Below, in pieces: positions 34,871 through 43,727 of a DNA stretch of 64,000 bases. The notes under the pieces are model-generated. The model made no database searches and was not told where the DNA came from. It saw nothing but the letters and a program-made list of their open reading frames with translations. This DNA is from Pedobacter kyungheensis (GTDB lineage Bacteria > Bacteroidota > Bacteroidia > Sphingobacteriales > Sphingobacteriaceae). Within the stretch, counting starts at the first letter, position 1; each line of letters starts with the position of its first letter. A program made the translations under genes and the position numbers. Location: contig NZ_JSYN01000023.1 in NCBI RefSeq assembly GCF_000812965.1, forward strand, positions 1 to 64,000, in the 5' to 3' direction.

Positions 34871-37606
34871 ATGAGAAAATTTCTGATTTTTATTTCCTGT
34901 TATTTTTTATCGATCTCGTTTTCAAGTGCTGCCAACCGCACGGATAAAAACATTTTAATATCTCCAGCTGCGCATGTAAGGGTAAAGTTTGGTGCAGACC
35001 AGGTTTTAAAAGCCTTGAACAAAATTGGTTATCAGACTAAAATAATACAACAGACAAAATCAGGAGCGGGCAAACCGGGCATTGTAATCGGCGTATTTTC
35101 TGATGCGGTTATGGCTGGAAAACTTCCGGCAGCCGTAAAAACCAAGGTAGCCGCCGCTAAAAAAGAAGCCTACACCATTTATACCGATAAAAACGGAACC
35201 ATTTATATAGCGGGTCATGATGCATCGGGCACTTTATATGGCTGCATCGAACTTGCCGACCAGATTAAAGACACTGGCAAGTTACCTGCGGCCTTATCGC
35301 TTACCGATCAGCCTGAAATGGTGTTACGTGGCACTTGTATCGGTTTGCAAAAGCCTGATTATTTACCCGGACACGATGTTTATGAATATCCGTATACTCC
35401 TGAAACTTTTCCCTGGCTTTACGATAAAGCTTTATGGATTAAGTACCTGGATATGATGGTGGAAAACCGCTACAACTCGCTTTACTTATGGAACGGTCAC
35501 CCGTTTTCTTCTTTATTGCGATTGAAAGCCTATCCTTATGCCGTAGAAGTAGACGATGCTACCCTCAAAAAGAACGAGGAAATTTTCAGGTTTTTAACAC
35601 ACGAAGCCGATAAACGTGGTATTTGGGTAATCCAGATGTTTTACAATATCATTATCCCTAAACCTTTTGCCGATAAACATGGCTTAAAAACGCAAGACCG
35701 TAACCGCCCGATTATCCCTTTAATTGCCGATTACACCCAAAAATCAATTGCAGCTTTTGTAGAAAAATACCCGAACGTAGGTTTAATGGTAGCTTTAGGC
35801 GAAGCCATGGAAGGAGTTGGGCAGGATGATATCGACTGGTTTACCAAAACAATTATCCCCGGCGTAAAGGATGGCTTAAAAGCTGCCGGTATAAAAGAAG
35901 AGCCGCCTATTGTATTGCGCGCACACGATACCGATGCGCCCAGCGTAATGAAAGCCGCTTTACCACTTTATAAAAACCTCTATACCGAGAATAAATTTAA
36001 TGGCGAAGCTTTAACTACTTACACGCCTCGAGGGGCCTGGGCAGAACTGAACCGTAAACTGGCTGCTATTGGCACGGTAAATATCTCAAACGTACACATC
36101 CTGGCCAATCTGGAACCTTTCAGATATGGATCTGCTGATTTTATCCAAAAATCGGTGCAAGCCATGAACAAGATTTATGGTGCCAAGGGTTTACACCTCT
36201 ACCCGCAAGCCAGCTATTGGGATTGGCCTTATGCTGCAGACCATGTAAAAGGCCGCTTGTTAGAAGTAGACCGCGACTGGATCTGGTACAAGGAATGGGC
36301 CCGGTATTCGTGGAATTCGCAAAGAGACCGCACGCAGGAAATAAACTATTGGGGCAAAGCATTGGCCGATAAATACGGCACCAGCTTAACTGGTGGCAAG
36401 GCCATTCTGAATGCTTACGAAGAATCGGGAGAAATTTCGCCCAAACTCCTGCGCCGGTATGGTATAACCGATGGCAACCGTCAAACTTTAACACTGGGCA
36501 TGTTAATGACGCAGCTGATTAATCCTTTCCGTTATGGCGTATTTACCTTAATGTACGAATCGGAAGCGCCAGAAGGAGAGATGATTATCGATTACGCCGA
36601 GAAAGAATGGAAAAAGCAAGGCCATATTGGCGAAACACCTGTGCAAATTGCCAAAGAGGTTGTAGCACATGGTCAGAAAGCTTTAGCCGCTATACAAAAC
36701 GCCGCCCCAACCGTAACCAAAGATACGGCAGAATTTAACAGGCTTAAAAACGACATGTATTGTTATGATGCCATGGCCAATTTTTATGCTGAAAAGGTAA
36801 AAGCAGCCCTTTGGATCTTACGCTATAAATACTCAAACCAAGTGGCCGATCTTGATCAGGCATTGCCTTTTCTTGAAAAAAGTGTAGCACACTATGCCAA
36901 CCTGGTTAAATACACCGAAAAAACTTATCTGTATGCCAACAGCATGCAAACCAAGCAGCGTAAAATCCCAATGCGTGGGGTGGATAAAACGTTTATTCAC
37001 TGGCGCGAAATGCTACCGGTTTTCACGAAGGAGCTTAATCATTTTAAACACAGTATCGATTCTTTAAAATCGGTTAAACAAGGAGAAACGGCTAAAATTA
37101 TTAATTACAAAGCTGCATCAGTGCAAGTTTTAAATCATACAGCCAGTTATACAATTGCTAAAGATGCTGTAGTTTTTAGCGATACTACCATTAAAATTAA
37201 AGAGGTTGCCGACGTGTTGCTGGGTTTAAAGGGCATTCAACTTTCCAAAACCAGCCAAATTAAAACCGGAACAGAAATTAAGTTTACTACCACGCAGCCC
37301 GTTAAATTGTTGATTGGCTTTTTTAACCAGAAAAACGCTGAATATCTGGCGCCACCACAACTGGAAACAGATGCAAGTGCCAATAATTATGGTCAATCGG
37401 AAATTAAGATATCGAATGCGCTGGTTGCAACAGGTTTTCCGCCGGTAAACGTACATGCTTACGCTTTCGCGGCAGGTACGCATACCTTAAATTTAGGCAA
37501 AGGAGCTTGTTTGGTACTGGGTTTTATTGATGACAAACAGGAACTGCGGATTTTCAACGCAGGTTTGGACGGACACGGAAAAGATATAGATTGGTTATTT
37601 GAATAA
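34871..37606 (+). CDS. Exported glycoside hydrolase-like protein (GH67/GH20-type N-terminal domain plus barrel)
   Basis: A 911-residue exported protein with signal peptide MRKFLIFISCYFLSISFSSA. Residues about 25-150 form an alpha/beta domain like those before the barrel in GH20, GH67 and GH115 enzymes (VIGVFSDAVM, YTIYTDKNGTIYIAGHDASGTLYGCIELADQ). A TIM-barrel-like region follows (LRGTCIGLQKP, DMMVENRYNSLYLWNG, VALGEAMEGVGQDDI, ILANLEPFRYG, LHLYPQASYWDWPYA), with Glu in ALGEAME and NLEPF as possible catalytic residues. A beta-rich C-terminal domain of about 150 residues closes the protein. Family and substrate are not certain; alpha-glucuronidase-like or a distinct family are both possible. 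The next gene starts within its stop codon (TAATG). Confidence 0.6.
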   Translation: MRKFLIFISCYFLSISFSSAANRTDKNILISPAAHVRVKFGADQVLKALNKIGYQTKIIQQTKSGAGKPGIVIGVFSDAVMAGKLPAAVKTKVAAAKKEAYTIYTDKNGTIYIAGHDASGTLYGCIELADQIKDTGKLPAALSLTDQPEMVLRGTCIGLQKPDYLPGHDVYEYPYTPETFPWLYDKALWIKYLDMMVENRYNSLYLWNGHPFSSLLRLKAYPYAVEVDDATLKKNEEIFRFLTHEADKRGIWVIQMFYNIIIPKPFADKHGLKTQDRNRPIIPLIADYTQKSIAAFVEKYPNVGLMVALGEAMEGVGQDDIDWFTKTIIPGVKDGLKAAGIKEEPPIVLRAHDTDAPSVMKAALPLYKNLYTENKFNGEALTTYTPRGAWAELNRKLAAIGTVNISNVHILANLEPFRYGSADFIQKSVQAMNKIYGAKGLHLYPQASYWDWPYAADHVKGRLLEVDRDWIWYKEWARYSWNSQRDRTQEINYWGKALADKYGTSLTGGKAILNAYEESGEISPKLLRRYGITDGNRQTLTLGMLMTQLINPFRYGVFTLMYESEAPEGEMIIDYAEKEWKKQGHIGETPVQIAKEVVAHGQKALAAIQNAAPTVTKDTAEFNRLKNDMYCYDAMANFYAEKVKAALWILRYKYSNQVADLDQALPFLEKSVAHYANLVKYTEKTYLYANSMQTKQRKIPMRGVDKTFIHWREMLPVFTKELNHFKHSIDSLKSVKQGETAKIINYKAASVQVLNHTASYTIAKDAVVFSDTTIKIKEVADVLLGLKGIQLSKTSQIKTGTEIKFTTTQPVKLLIGFFNQKNAEYLAPPQLETDASANNYGQSEIKISNALVATGFPPVNVHAYAFAAGTHTLNLGKGACLVLGFIDDKQELRIFNAGLDGHGKDIDWLFE

Positions 37607-39159
37607 TGATAAACACAAGAAATTTTATAGCCACAGCGGCATTATCGCTATGTGCTTTTACAGGCTTTACGCAGCAAAAAACGGTTATCGGAACAGATAA
37701 ACTGAAAAAGTATGTCACATACTTTAACTCTATTGATACTGAGGCTGTAAAAAACTACGTACCCAATGCCGAAGCCTTTACCTGGCTTTCGGGGCAGATT
37801 CCTTTATTCGAATGCCCGGACGAGGTGCTGGAGCAAAACTATTATTACCGCTGGTGGACTTACCGCAAGCATCTGGTAAAAACACCGGAGGGTTTCATTT
37901 TTACCGAATTTATAGAACCCGTAAAACATGCAGGTAAATACAATTCAATTAGCTGCGCTTTAGGTCACCATCTTTACGAAGGCAGGTGGTTAAAAGACAA
38001 TAGCTATTTGCAGGACTATGTGAAATTTTGGCTCTATCATGCTGATGTAGGTCAAACTAAGCAACGTTTTCACCAGTTTAGCAGCTGGGTTGATGATGCC
38101 GTATATCAAAACAGCCTGGTAAAACCCGATCAACAGTTCCTAAAAGAGATATTACCTGCATTGGATAAAGATTATGTGAAATGGGAATCGGAGCGGAAGC
38201 TTAAAAACGGTTTGTTCTGGCAAAACGATGTGAAAGACGGAATGGAGGAATCGATTAGCGGATCGAGGAAGGATCAAAACCAAAGACCGACCATTAACAG
38301 CTACATGTATGGCAATGCTATTGCTTTAAGTAAGCTCGGTAAAATGTTTGGCAACAATAGCTTAGTAACTAAATATAACCTTAAGGCCGATTCGATTAAA
38401 AAACTCGTACAGGATAGTCTTTGGAATCCAGCTTCAGCTTTTTTCGAGACCAGAAAGGCAAAAGGCGGACATGCTGAAGTTCGCGAAGCCATTGGTTTTA
38501 TTCCATGGGATTTCAATCTGCCAGACGATAAAGCCAGCTATGCAAAAGCCTGGGATCAGTTAGTGGATACCGCGGGCTTTAATGCACCCTGGGGCTTAAC
38601 AACCGCCGAACGCAGAAACCCAACATTCAGAACGCGCGGTACAGGGCACAGTTGCGAATGGGATGGTGCACTTTGGCCATTTGCCAGCTCGCAAACACTC
38701 AAAGGATTGGCCAATCTGCTTACCAATTATAAACAGCATGGTAAAATGAGCGCAGCCGTGTTCTATAAAGAATTACATAAATTCGCTGCATCGCATACCA
38801 AAAATGGCAAACCATATATCGGCGAATATCAGGACGAGAAGAATGGCGAATGGTTAAAAGGCGATAATCCGAGAAGCAGTTTTTATAATCACTCTACTTT
38901 TTGCGATTTGATTATCAACGATCTGGTTGGTATCAAACCACGTGAAGACAATACATTGGAAATTTACCCACTGATTCCCAAAAATCAATGGAATTGGTTT
39001 ATCCTCGATAATGTTTCTTATCACAACAAAACTTTAACGGTATTGTGGGATAAAACCGGAAACAAATACCACAAAGGCAAAGGGTTTTTAGTGTTTGCAG
39101 ATGGTAAAATGATTTTTAAAGGCAAAGATTTGAAACCTTTAAAAGTAGTGATGAATTAA
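37606..39159 (+). CDS. MGH1-like (alpha/alpha)6-barrel glycoside hydrolase
   Basis: A 517-residue exported protein (signal ending TGFTQQ) with the (alpha/alpha)6 toroid pattern of the MGH1-like/GH63-related group: YYYRWWTYRKHLVKTPEGF near the start, ALGHHLYEGRWL, SYMYGNAIALSKLG, then EAIGFIPWDF and the cluster GHSCEWDGALWPFASSQT, where acidic and Trp residues fit an active site. A short beta domain closes it (TVLWDKTGNKYHKGKGF). Its substrate within the pectin-like locus is unknown. It overlaps the preceding gene by one base, so the two products probably act together. The gap after it carries palindromic repeats. Confidence 0.65.
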   Translation: MINTRNFIATAALSLCAFTGFTQQKTVIGTDKLKKYVTYFNSIDTEAVKNYVPNAEAFTWLSGQIPLFECPDEVLEQNYYYRWWTYRKHLVKTPEGFIFTEFIEPVKHAGKYNSISCALGHHLYEGRWLKDNSYLQDYVKFWLYHADVGQTKQRFHQFSSWVDDAVYQNSLVKPDQQFLKEILPALDKDYVKWESERKLKNGLFWQNDVKDGMEESISGSRKDQNQRPTINSYMYGNAIALSKLGKMFGNNSLVTKYNLKADSIKKLVQDSLWNPASAFFETRKAKGGHAEVREAIGFIPWDFNLPDDKASYAKAWDQLVDTAGFNAPWGLTTAERRNPTFRTRGTGHSCEWDGALWPFASSQTLKGLANLLTNYKQHGKMSAAVFYKELHKFAASHTKNGKPYIGEYQDEKNGEWLKGDNPRSSFYNHSTFCDLIINDLVGIKPREDNTLEIYPLIPKNQWNWFILDNVSYHNKTLTVLWDKTGNKYHKGKGFLVFADGKMIFKGKDLKPLKVVMN

Positions 39160-39182
39160 GGCGATAATGCTGCCTAAGCCTG

Positions 39183-39306
39183 GGTTCGTGTCTACACGAA
39201 TCTAAACAATAATTATAATTAGCGATACAATCGCTTGACTCGCTCATCCTCGTTACAAACGAGGACGATTTAAAATAATTGAGAGATGCTGAAATAAATT
39301 CAGCAT
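39183..39306. repeat. Cluster of palindromic repeats between MGH1-like and GH28 genes
   Basis: Three elements stand in line: a TTCGTGT/ACACGAA hairpin (39185-39200, related to the one at 43797-43822), CTCGTT/AACGAG (39251-39265) and GATGCTGAA/TTCAGCATGACG (39286-39309, related to window position 1). The last supplies the ATG at 39305 that opens the longest GH28 frame. They may end or pause transcription inside the hydrolase operon. Confidence 0.65.
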
Positions 39307-39328
39307 GACGAAACTTTTAATAAAGCAG

Positions 39329-40906
39329 ATGAAATATTTAATCAGGACTTTAATTTTTGCAATAGCCTTAACAGGTTACCTCAGTGTTAATGCACAGGAA
39401 TACTACAATGTTATCAAATATGGGGCGAAAAACGACAGTAGTAAGCTGGCTACTACAGCCATTAAAAATGCCATCGATGCCGCTTCAAAAGCTGGTGGAG
39501 GTACCATTTATTTCCCTGCAGGTAAATATTTAACAGGTCCAATCCATTTAAAAAGCAATATTACCATTTTGATTGATGCCGGAGCAGAACTGCATTTTAG
39601 CGATAACTTCGATGATTACCTTCCGATGGTTAAAAGCCGCTACGAAGGGGTAGATGTAACCAGTTTTTCGCCTTTGTTTTATGCCTATAAAGCCGAAAAT
39701 ATCTCGATTATTGGCCGTGGTATTATTGATGGTCATGGCAAAAAATGGTGGGATTTTGTTGAAGGTTATAAAGAAGGTCAGCCAATCTCCAAATGGCAAA
39801 CCACCTTTGCCAGTCTGAATAAGGATATCATTTTACCTGATGATCCCAAACAAATGAAACGTGGCTTTTTACGTCCGCCGTTTATTCAGCCTATGTTTTG
39901 CAAAAACGTGCTGATAGATGGCATTACCATTCGCAATTCACCATTCTGGACAATTAATCCGGAGTTTTGCGAGAATGTGAAAGTTCATGCGGTAACAATA
40001 AACAATCCGCATTCGCCAAATACCGACGGTATTAACCCCGAATCGTGTAAAAACGTTCATATTTCCGATTGCCACATCAGCGTGGGAGACGATTGTATCA
40101 CCATTAAATCGGGTAAAGATGCGCCAGGCAGGAAAATGGCAGCTCCGGCCGAAAACTATGTAATTACCAATTGTACCATGCTCTCAGGTCATGGCGGTGT
40201 GGTAATTGGCAGTGAAATGTCGGGCGATGTACGCAAAATAACCATTTCCAATTGCGTGTTCGATGGAACCGATCGGGGTATCCGCATTAAAACCGCACGC
40301 GGAAGGGGTGGTGTAGTGGAGGAAATCAGGGTGAGTAATATCATCATGAAAAATATCCGCGAGCAAGCCATTGTACTCGATATGCAATACGCTAAAACCA
40401 ACGTTGAACCTGTGTCAGCACGTACACCCGCATTCCGGAATATTCATTTCGCCAATATTACCGGGCAGGTAAACCAGGCAGCCTATTTAAACGGGCTGGA
40501 AGAAATGCCCATCAGCAACATTACTTTTAACGACATCAACCTTGATGCGAAAAGCGGTTTTTCGATTGGAAATGCTACGGATATCGAACTACACAATGTA
40601 ACCGTTAATACGCAAATTGGCCCTGCAGTAAAAGCCACTCAAGTAAGCAACCTGATTATAGATGCTTTAAAAAGTTACAAAGTGCCTGCAAACGCCGCTG
40701 TAATTGATTTAACCAATGTTTCTGACCTATTTTTATACAATGCTTTTCCTGCAGCCGAAATAAATACTTACCTGAAATTGAGTGGTGCTGAAACCAAAAA
40801 CATATTTTTAGGCAACAATAATTTCAGAAGGGTGAAAATGCCTGTTAAAAAAGAAAAAGAAGTAACGGCCACCGTTGAAATTATTTCAGGCGACAAAGGA
40901 CAATAA
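39329..40906 (+). CDS. Glycoside hydrolase family 28 (polygalacturonase-like)
   Basis: From the ATG at 39329 a 525-residue exported GH28 enzyme with signal peptide MKYLIRTLIFAIALTGYLSVNAQ. The right-handed beta-helix core carries all signature motifs: NTDGINPESCKNV, the two catalytic Asp in SVGDDCITIKSG, GHGGVVIGSEM and RGIRIKTARGRGG. GH28 enzymes hydrolyse alpha-galacturonide or, in some members, rhamnogalacturonan links, so pectin is the expected target. The longer frame from 39305 starts inside a dispersed palindromic repeat and puts eight residues before the signal peptide, so it is rejected as the start. Confidence 0.94.
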   Translation: MKYLIRTLIFAIALTGYLSVNAQEYYNVIKYGAKNDSSKLATTAIKNAIDAASKAGGGTIYFPAGKYLTGPIHLKSNITILIDAGAELHFSDNFDDYLPMVKSRYEGVDVTSFSPLFYAYKAENISIIGRGIIDGHGKKWWDFVEGYKEGQPISKWQTTFASLNKDIILPDDPKQMKRGFLRPPFIQPMFCKNVLIDGITIRNSPFWTINPEFCENVKVHAVTINNPHSPNTDGINPESCKNVHISDCHISVGDDCITIKSGKDAPGRKMAAPAENYVITNCTMLSGHGGVVIGSEMSGDVRKITISNCVFDGTDRGIRIKTARGRGGVVEEIRVSNIIMKNIREQAIVLDMQYAKTNVEPVSARTPAFRNIHFANITGQVNQAAYLNGLEEMPISNITFNDINLDAKSGFSIGNATDIELHNVTVNTQIGPAVKATQVSNLIIDALKSYKVPANAAVIDLTNVSDLFLYNAFPAAEINTYLKLSGAETKNIFLGNNNFRRVKMPVKKEKEVTATVEIISGDKGQ

Positions 40907-40907
40907 C

Positions 40908-43724
40908 ATGAAATTTAAATTTTTACTTGGCACTTTAATTTTAGGAGTAACCATTCACTCGAATGGATGGGCACAAGAAAACAACCATACTTTGTGGTAC
41001 AATAAACCTGCAGAAAAATGGACAGATGCATTACCGATTGGTAATGGTCGCATTGGCGCGATGCTTTTTGCTGGTACTATGGTTGATCATATCCAGTTTA
41101 ACGAAGAAACGCTGTGGACCGGAAAGCCAAGAGATTACAACCGCAAAGGTGCCTATAAATATTTAAACGATATTAGAGAACTGCTTTTTGAAGGGAAACA
41201 AAAAGAAGCCGAAACGCTTGCACAAGCACAGTTTATGGGCCTACAAAGCGAAGCCGGAGACAAAAATACCTGGGTAAACGAGATGAAAGCTGGTAAAGGC
41301 TTAACTGGTAATCCGGCATTGGCTAATTTCGATGACAAAAACTGGAAAACCCTTCAGGTACCTGCTTTTGATGGCTGGGAAACGGTTGGATTAGCCAATT
41401 TAGATGGAGCAGTTTGGCTGAGAACTACTTTCAATGTGCCCGCAAACTGGAGTGGAAAAGATTTGGTGCTCGATCTTAACCGTGTTCGCGATCAGGATTT
41501 TACCTACATTAATGGCACACTGGTAGGCAATACCGATAATACCGAACCGAGAAAATATACCATCCCGGCAAAACTGATTAAAACAGGCAGCAATAGCATC
41601 GCGATTCAGGTGCTTAACTATGCCGATAAAGGCGGATTGGTTGGTTATAAAGATACCAGCAAGAAAATTGGTATTTATCCGGTAGGATCAGATATTACGC
41701 AAGGAGTTTCACTGGAGAAAGCATGGAAATATAAAATACAAGATGAAAATCCACCTGCTATACCACAATACCAGGGCAGCTATCAACCCTTCGGCGATTT
41801 AAACCTATACTTTAAACTTACTAAATCGCTGGTACGCAATTACAAGCGATCGCTTGATATCAGCACAGCGGTTGCTAAAACTACCTTCACCAGCAATGGG
41901 GTAAACTATCAGCGCGAATATTTGGCCAGTCAGCCCAACCAGGCCATAGTTATTCAATTAACTGCCGATAAACCTAAAGCTATCAGTTTCGATGCCGAAT
42001 TATCAAGCCCGCACCGTAAATCGTCGATAAAGGTACTTGATAAACAAACGCTGGCGCTAAGTGTACAGGTAAAAGATGGTGCATTAAAAGGAGAAAGCAG
42101 GTTAACAGCTATTGTTAAAAAAGGCAGTTTAAAATTTGTAAACGGAAAAATCACTGTAAATCAGGCCGATGAAGTAACACTTTATTTAACTGCAGGCACC
42201 AATTTTATTAACGCGCAGGATGTTTCGGGCTCACCAGCTACCGCCAATGTTAAGGCATTAAACAGCCTGAAAGGGAAAACCTATGCTGAAATTAAGCAGA
42301 ACCACATTAAAGAATATCAGCAATACTACAACACGTTTGAGGTTAGTTTTGGTCGTTCGGAGAATGAAAAATTACCCACTGATGAACGCCTGGAAAAATT
42401 CGCAAGCGCTAACGATGCTGCCTTTGCAGCTTTGTACATGCAGTATGGCCGTTATTTGTTAATCTCGAGCTCAAGGCCCGGCACCCAGCCAGCCAACCTG
42501 CAAGGTATCTGGAACGATTTATTAACCCCACCATGGGGCAGTAAATACACCACCAACATTAACCTGGAAATGAATTATTGGCCAACAGAAGTTTTAAACT
42601 TATCGGCTTTAAACGAGCCTCTATTCCAGAAAATTAAAGGCTTAACCAAAACTGGTAGCGAAACAGCCAAAACATATTACAACGCAAGGGGATGGGTACT
42701 ACACCATAATACCGATTTATGGAACGGAACTGCTGCTATAAATGCCTCTAATCATGGCATCTGGATGAGCGGTGCGGCCTGGTTAAGTCAGCATTTATGG
42801 GAACATTACCAGTTTAGCCAGGACAAGAAATTCCTCGAAACAGAAGCTTACCCTTCGATGAAACAGGCAGCCTTGTTCTTTGTAGATTTTTTGGTAAAAG
42901 ATCCTAAAACAGGTTGGCTAATCAGTACGCCATCTAACTCACCCGAAAATGGAGGTTTGGTAGCCGGACCAAATATGGATCACCAAATTATCCGCTCACT
43001 TTTTAAAAATTGTATTGCGGCTGCCGATGTACTCCATATTGATGCAGATTTCAAAAAAACGCTACAGGAAAAGCTAAAACAACTGGCTCCTAACCAGATT
43101 GGTAAATATGGCCAGTTGCAGGAGTGGCTAACTGACAAAGACGATACGACCAATAAACACCGTCACGTTTCGCATTTGTGGGGTGTTTATCCGGGCAACG
43201 ACATTACCTGGGATGGTGATGCTAAAATGATGCGGGCGGCAAAGCAATCGCTTTTGTATCGCGGAGATGACGCCACCGGCTGGAGTTTAGCCTGGAAAAT
43301 AAATTTCTGGGCACGCTTTAAAGATGGCGATCATGCCATGAAACTGGTGAAAATGTTAATGAAACCAGCCAATAACGGGGCCGGATCTTACGTAAATCTT
43401 TTCGATGCGCATCCACCGTTTCAAATTGATGGCAATTTTGGCGGATCAGCCGGGATAGCCGAAATGATTATGCAAAGCCATCAGGGCTATCTTGATATTT
43501 TACCCGCTTTGCCAACGGCGATGCCTACGGGTAACATCAAAGGTTTACAAGCCAGAGGCGGTTTTGAGGTAGATTTAACCTGGGATAAAGGTACATTAAC
43601 TTCATTTACCCTTAAATCTAAAACCAGTGGAGATTGCAGGTTGCATTATAAAAATTTAGTGGTAGAACTGCATACCAAAGCAGGCGAAGCCTATAAACTG
43701 AACGGAGATTTGAAATTGCTTTAA
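40908..43724 (+). CDS. Glycoside hydrolase family 95 with an inserted jelly-roll domain
   Basis: A 938-residue exported GH95 enzyme (alpha-L-fucosidase/alpha-L-galactosidase family). The N-terminal beta domain has LWYNKPAEKWTDALPIGNGRIGAMLFAG; the (alpha/alpha)6 catalytic region has QPANLQGIWNDLLTPPWG, TNINLEMNYWP (N-x-N), TPSNSPENGG with the probable general acid Glu, HRHVSHLWGVYPG and QIDGNFGGSAGIAEMI with Asp. Between residues about 130 and 270 lies an extra domain (FDDKNWKTLQVP, WLRTTFNVPANW, YTIPAKLIKTGSNSIAIQVLNYADKGGLVG) like the jelly roll of GH2 or sialate O-acetylesterase proteins, which most GH95 members lack. Start chosen at 40908 because the longer frame begins inside GH28. Confidence 0.93.
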   Translation: MKFKFLLGTLILGVTIHSNGWAQENNHTLWYNKPAEKWTDALPIGNGRIGAMLFAGTMVDHIQFNEETLWTGKPRDYNRKGAYKYLNDIRELLFEGKQKEAETLAQAQFMGLQSEAGDKNTWVNEMKAGKGLTGNPALANFDDKNWKTLQVPAFDGWETVGLANLDGAVWLRTTFNVPANWSGKDLVLDLNRVRDQDFTYINGTLVGNTDNTEPRKYTIPAKLIKTGSNSIAIQVLNYADKGGLVGYKDTSKKIGIYPVGSDITQGVSLEKAWKYKIQDENPPAIPQYQGSYQPFGDLNLYFKLTKSLVRNYKRSLDISTAVAKTTFTSNGVNYQREYLASQPNQAIVIQLTADKPKAISFDAELSSPHRKSSIKVLDKQTLALSVQVKDGALKGESRLTAIVKKGSLKFVNGKITVNQADEVTLYLTAGTNFINAQDVSGSPATANVKALNSLKGKTYAEIKQNHIKEYQQYYNTFEVSFGRSENEKLPTDERLEKFASANDAAFAALYMQYGRYLLISSSRPGTQPANLQGIWNDLLTPPWGSKYTTNINLEMNYWPTEVLNLSALNEPLFQKIKGLTKTGSETAKTYYNARGWVLHHNTDLWNGTAAINASNHGIWMSGAAWLSQHLWEHYQFSQDKKFLETEAYPSMKQAALFFVDFLVKDPKTGWLISTPSNSPENGGLVAGPNMDHQIIRSLFKNCIAAADVLHIDADFKKTLQEKLKQLAPNQIGKYGQLQEWLTDKDDTTNKHRHVSHLWGVYPGNDITWDGDAKMMRAAKQSLLYRGDDATGWSLAWKINFWARFKDGDHAMKLVKMLMKPANNGAGSYVNLFDAHPPFQIDGNFGGSAGIAEMIMQSHQGYLDILPALPTAMPTGNIKGLQARGGFEVDLTWDKGTLTSFTLKSKTSGDCRLHYKNLVVELHTKAGEAYKLNGDLKLL

Positions 43725-43727
43725 AAC

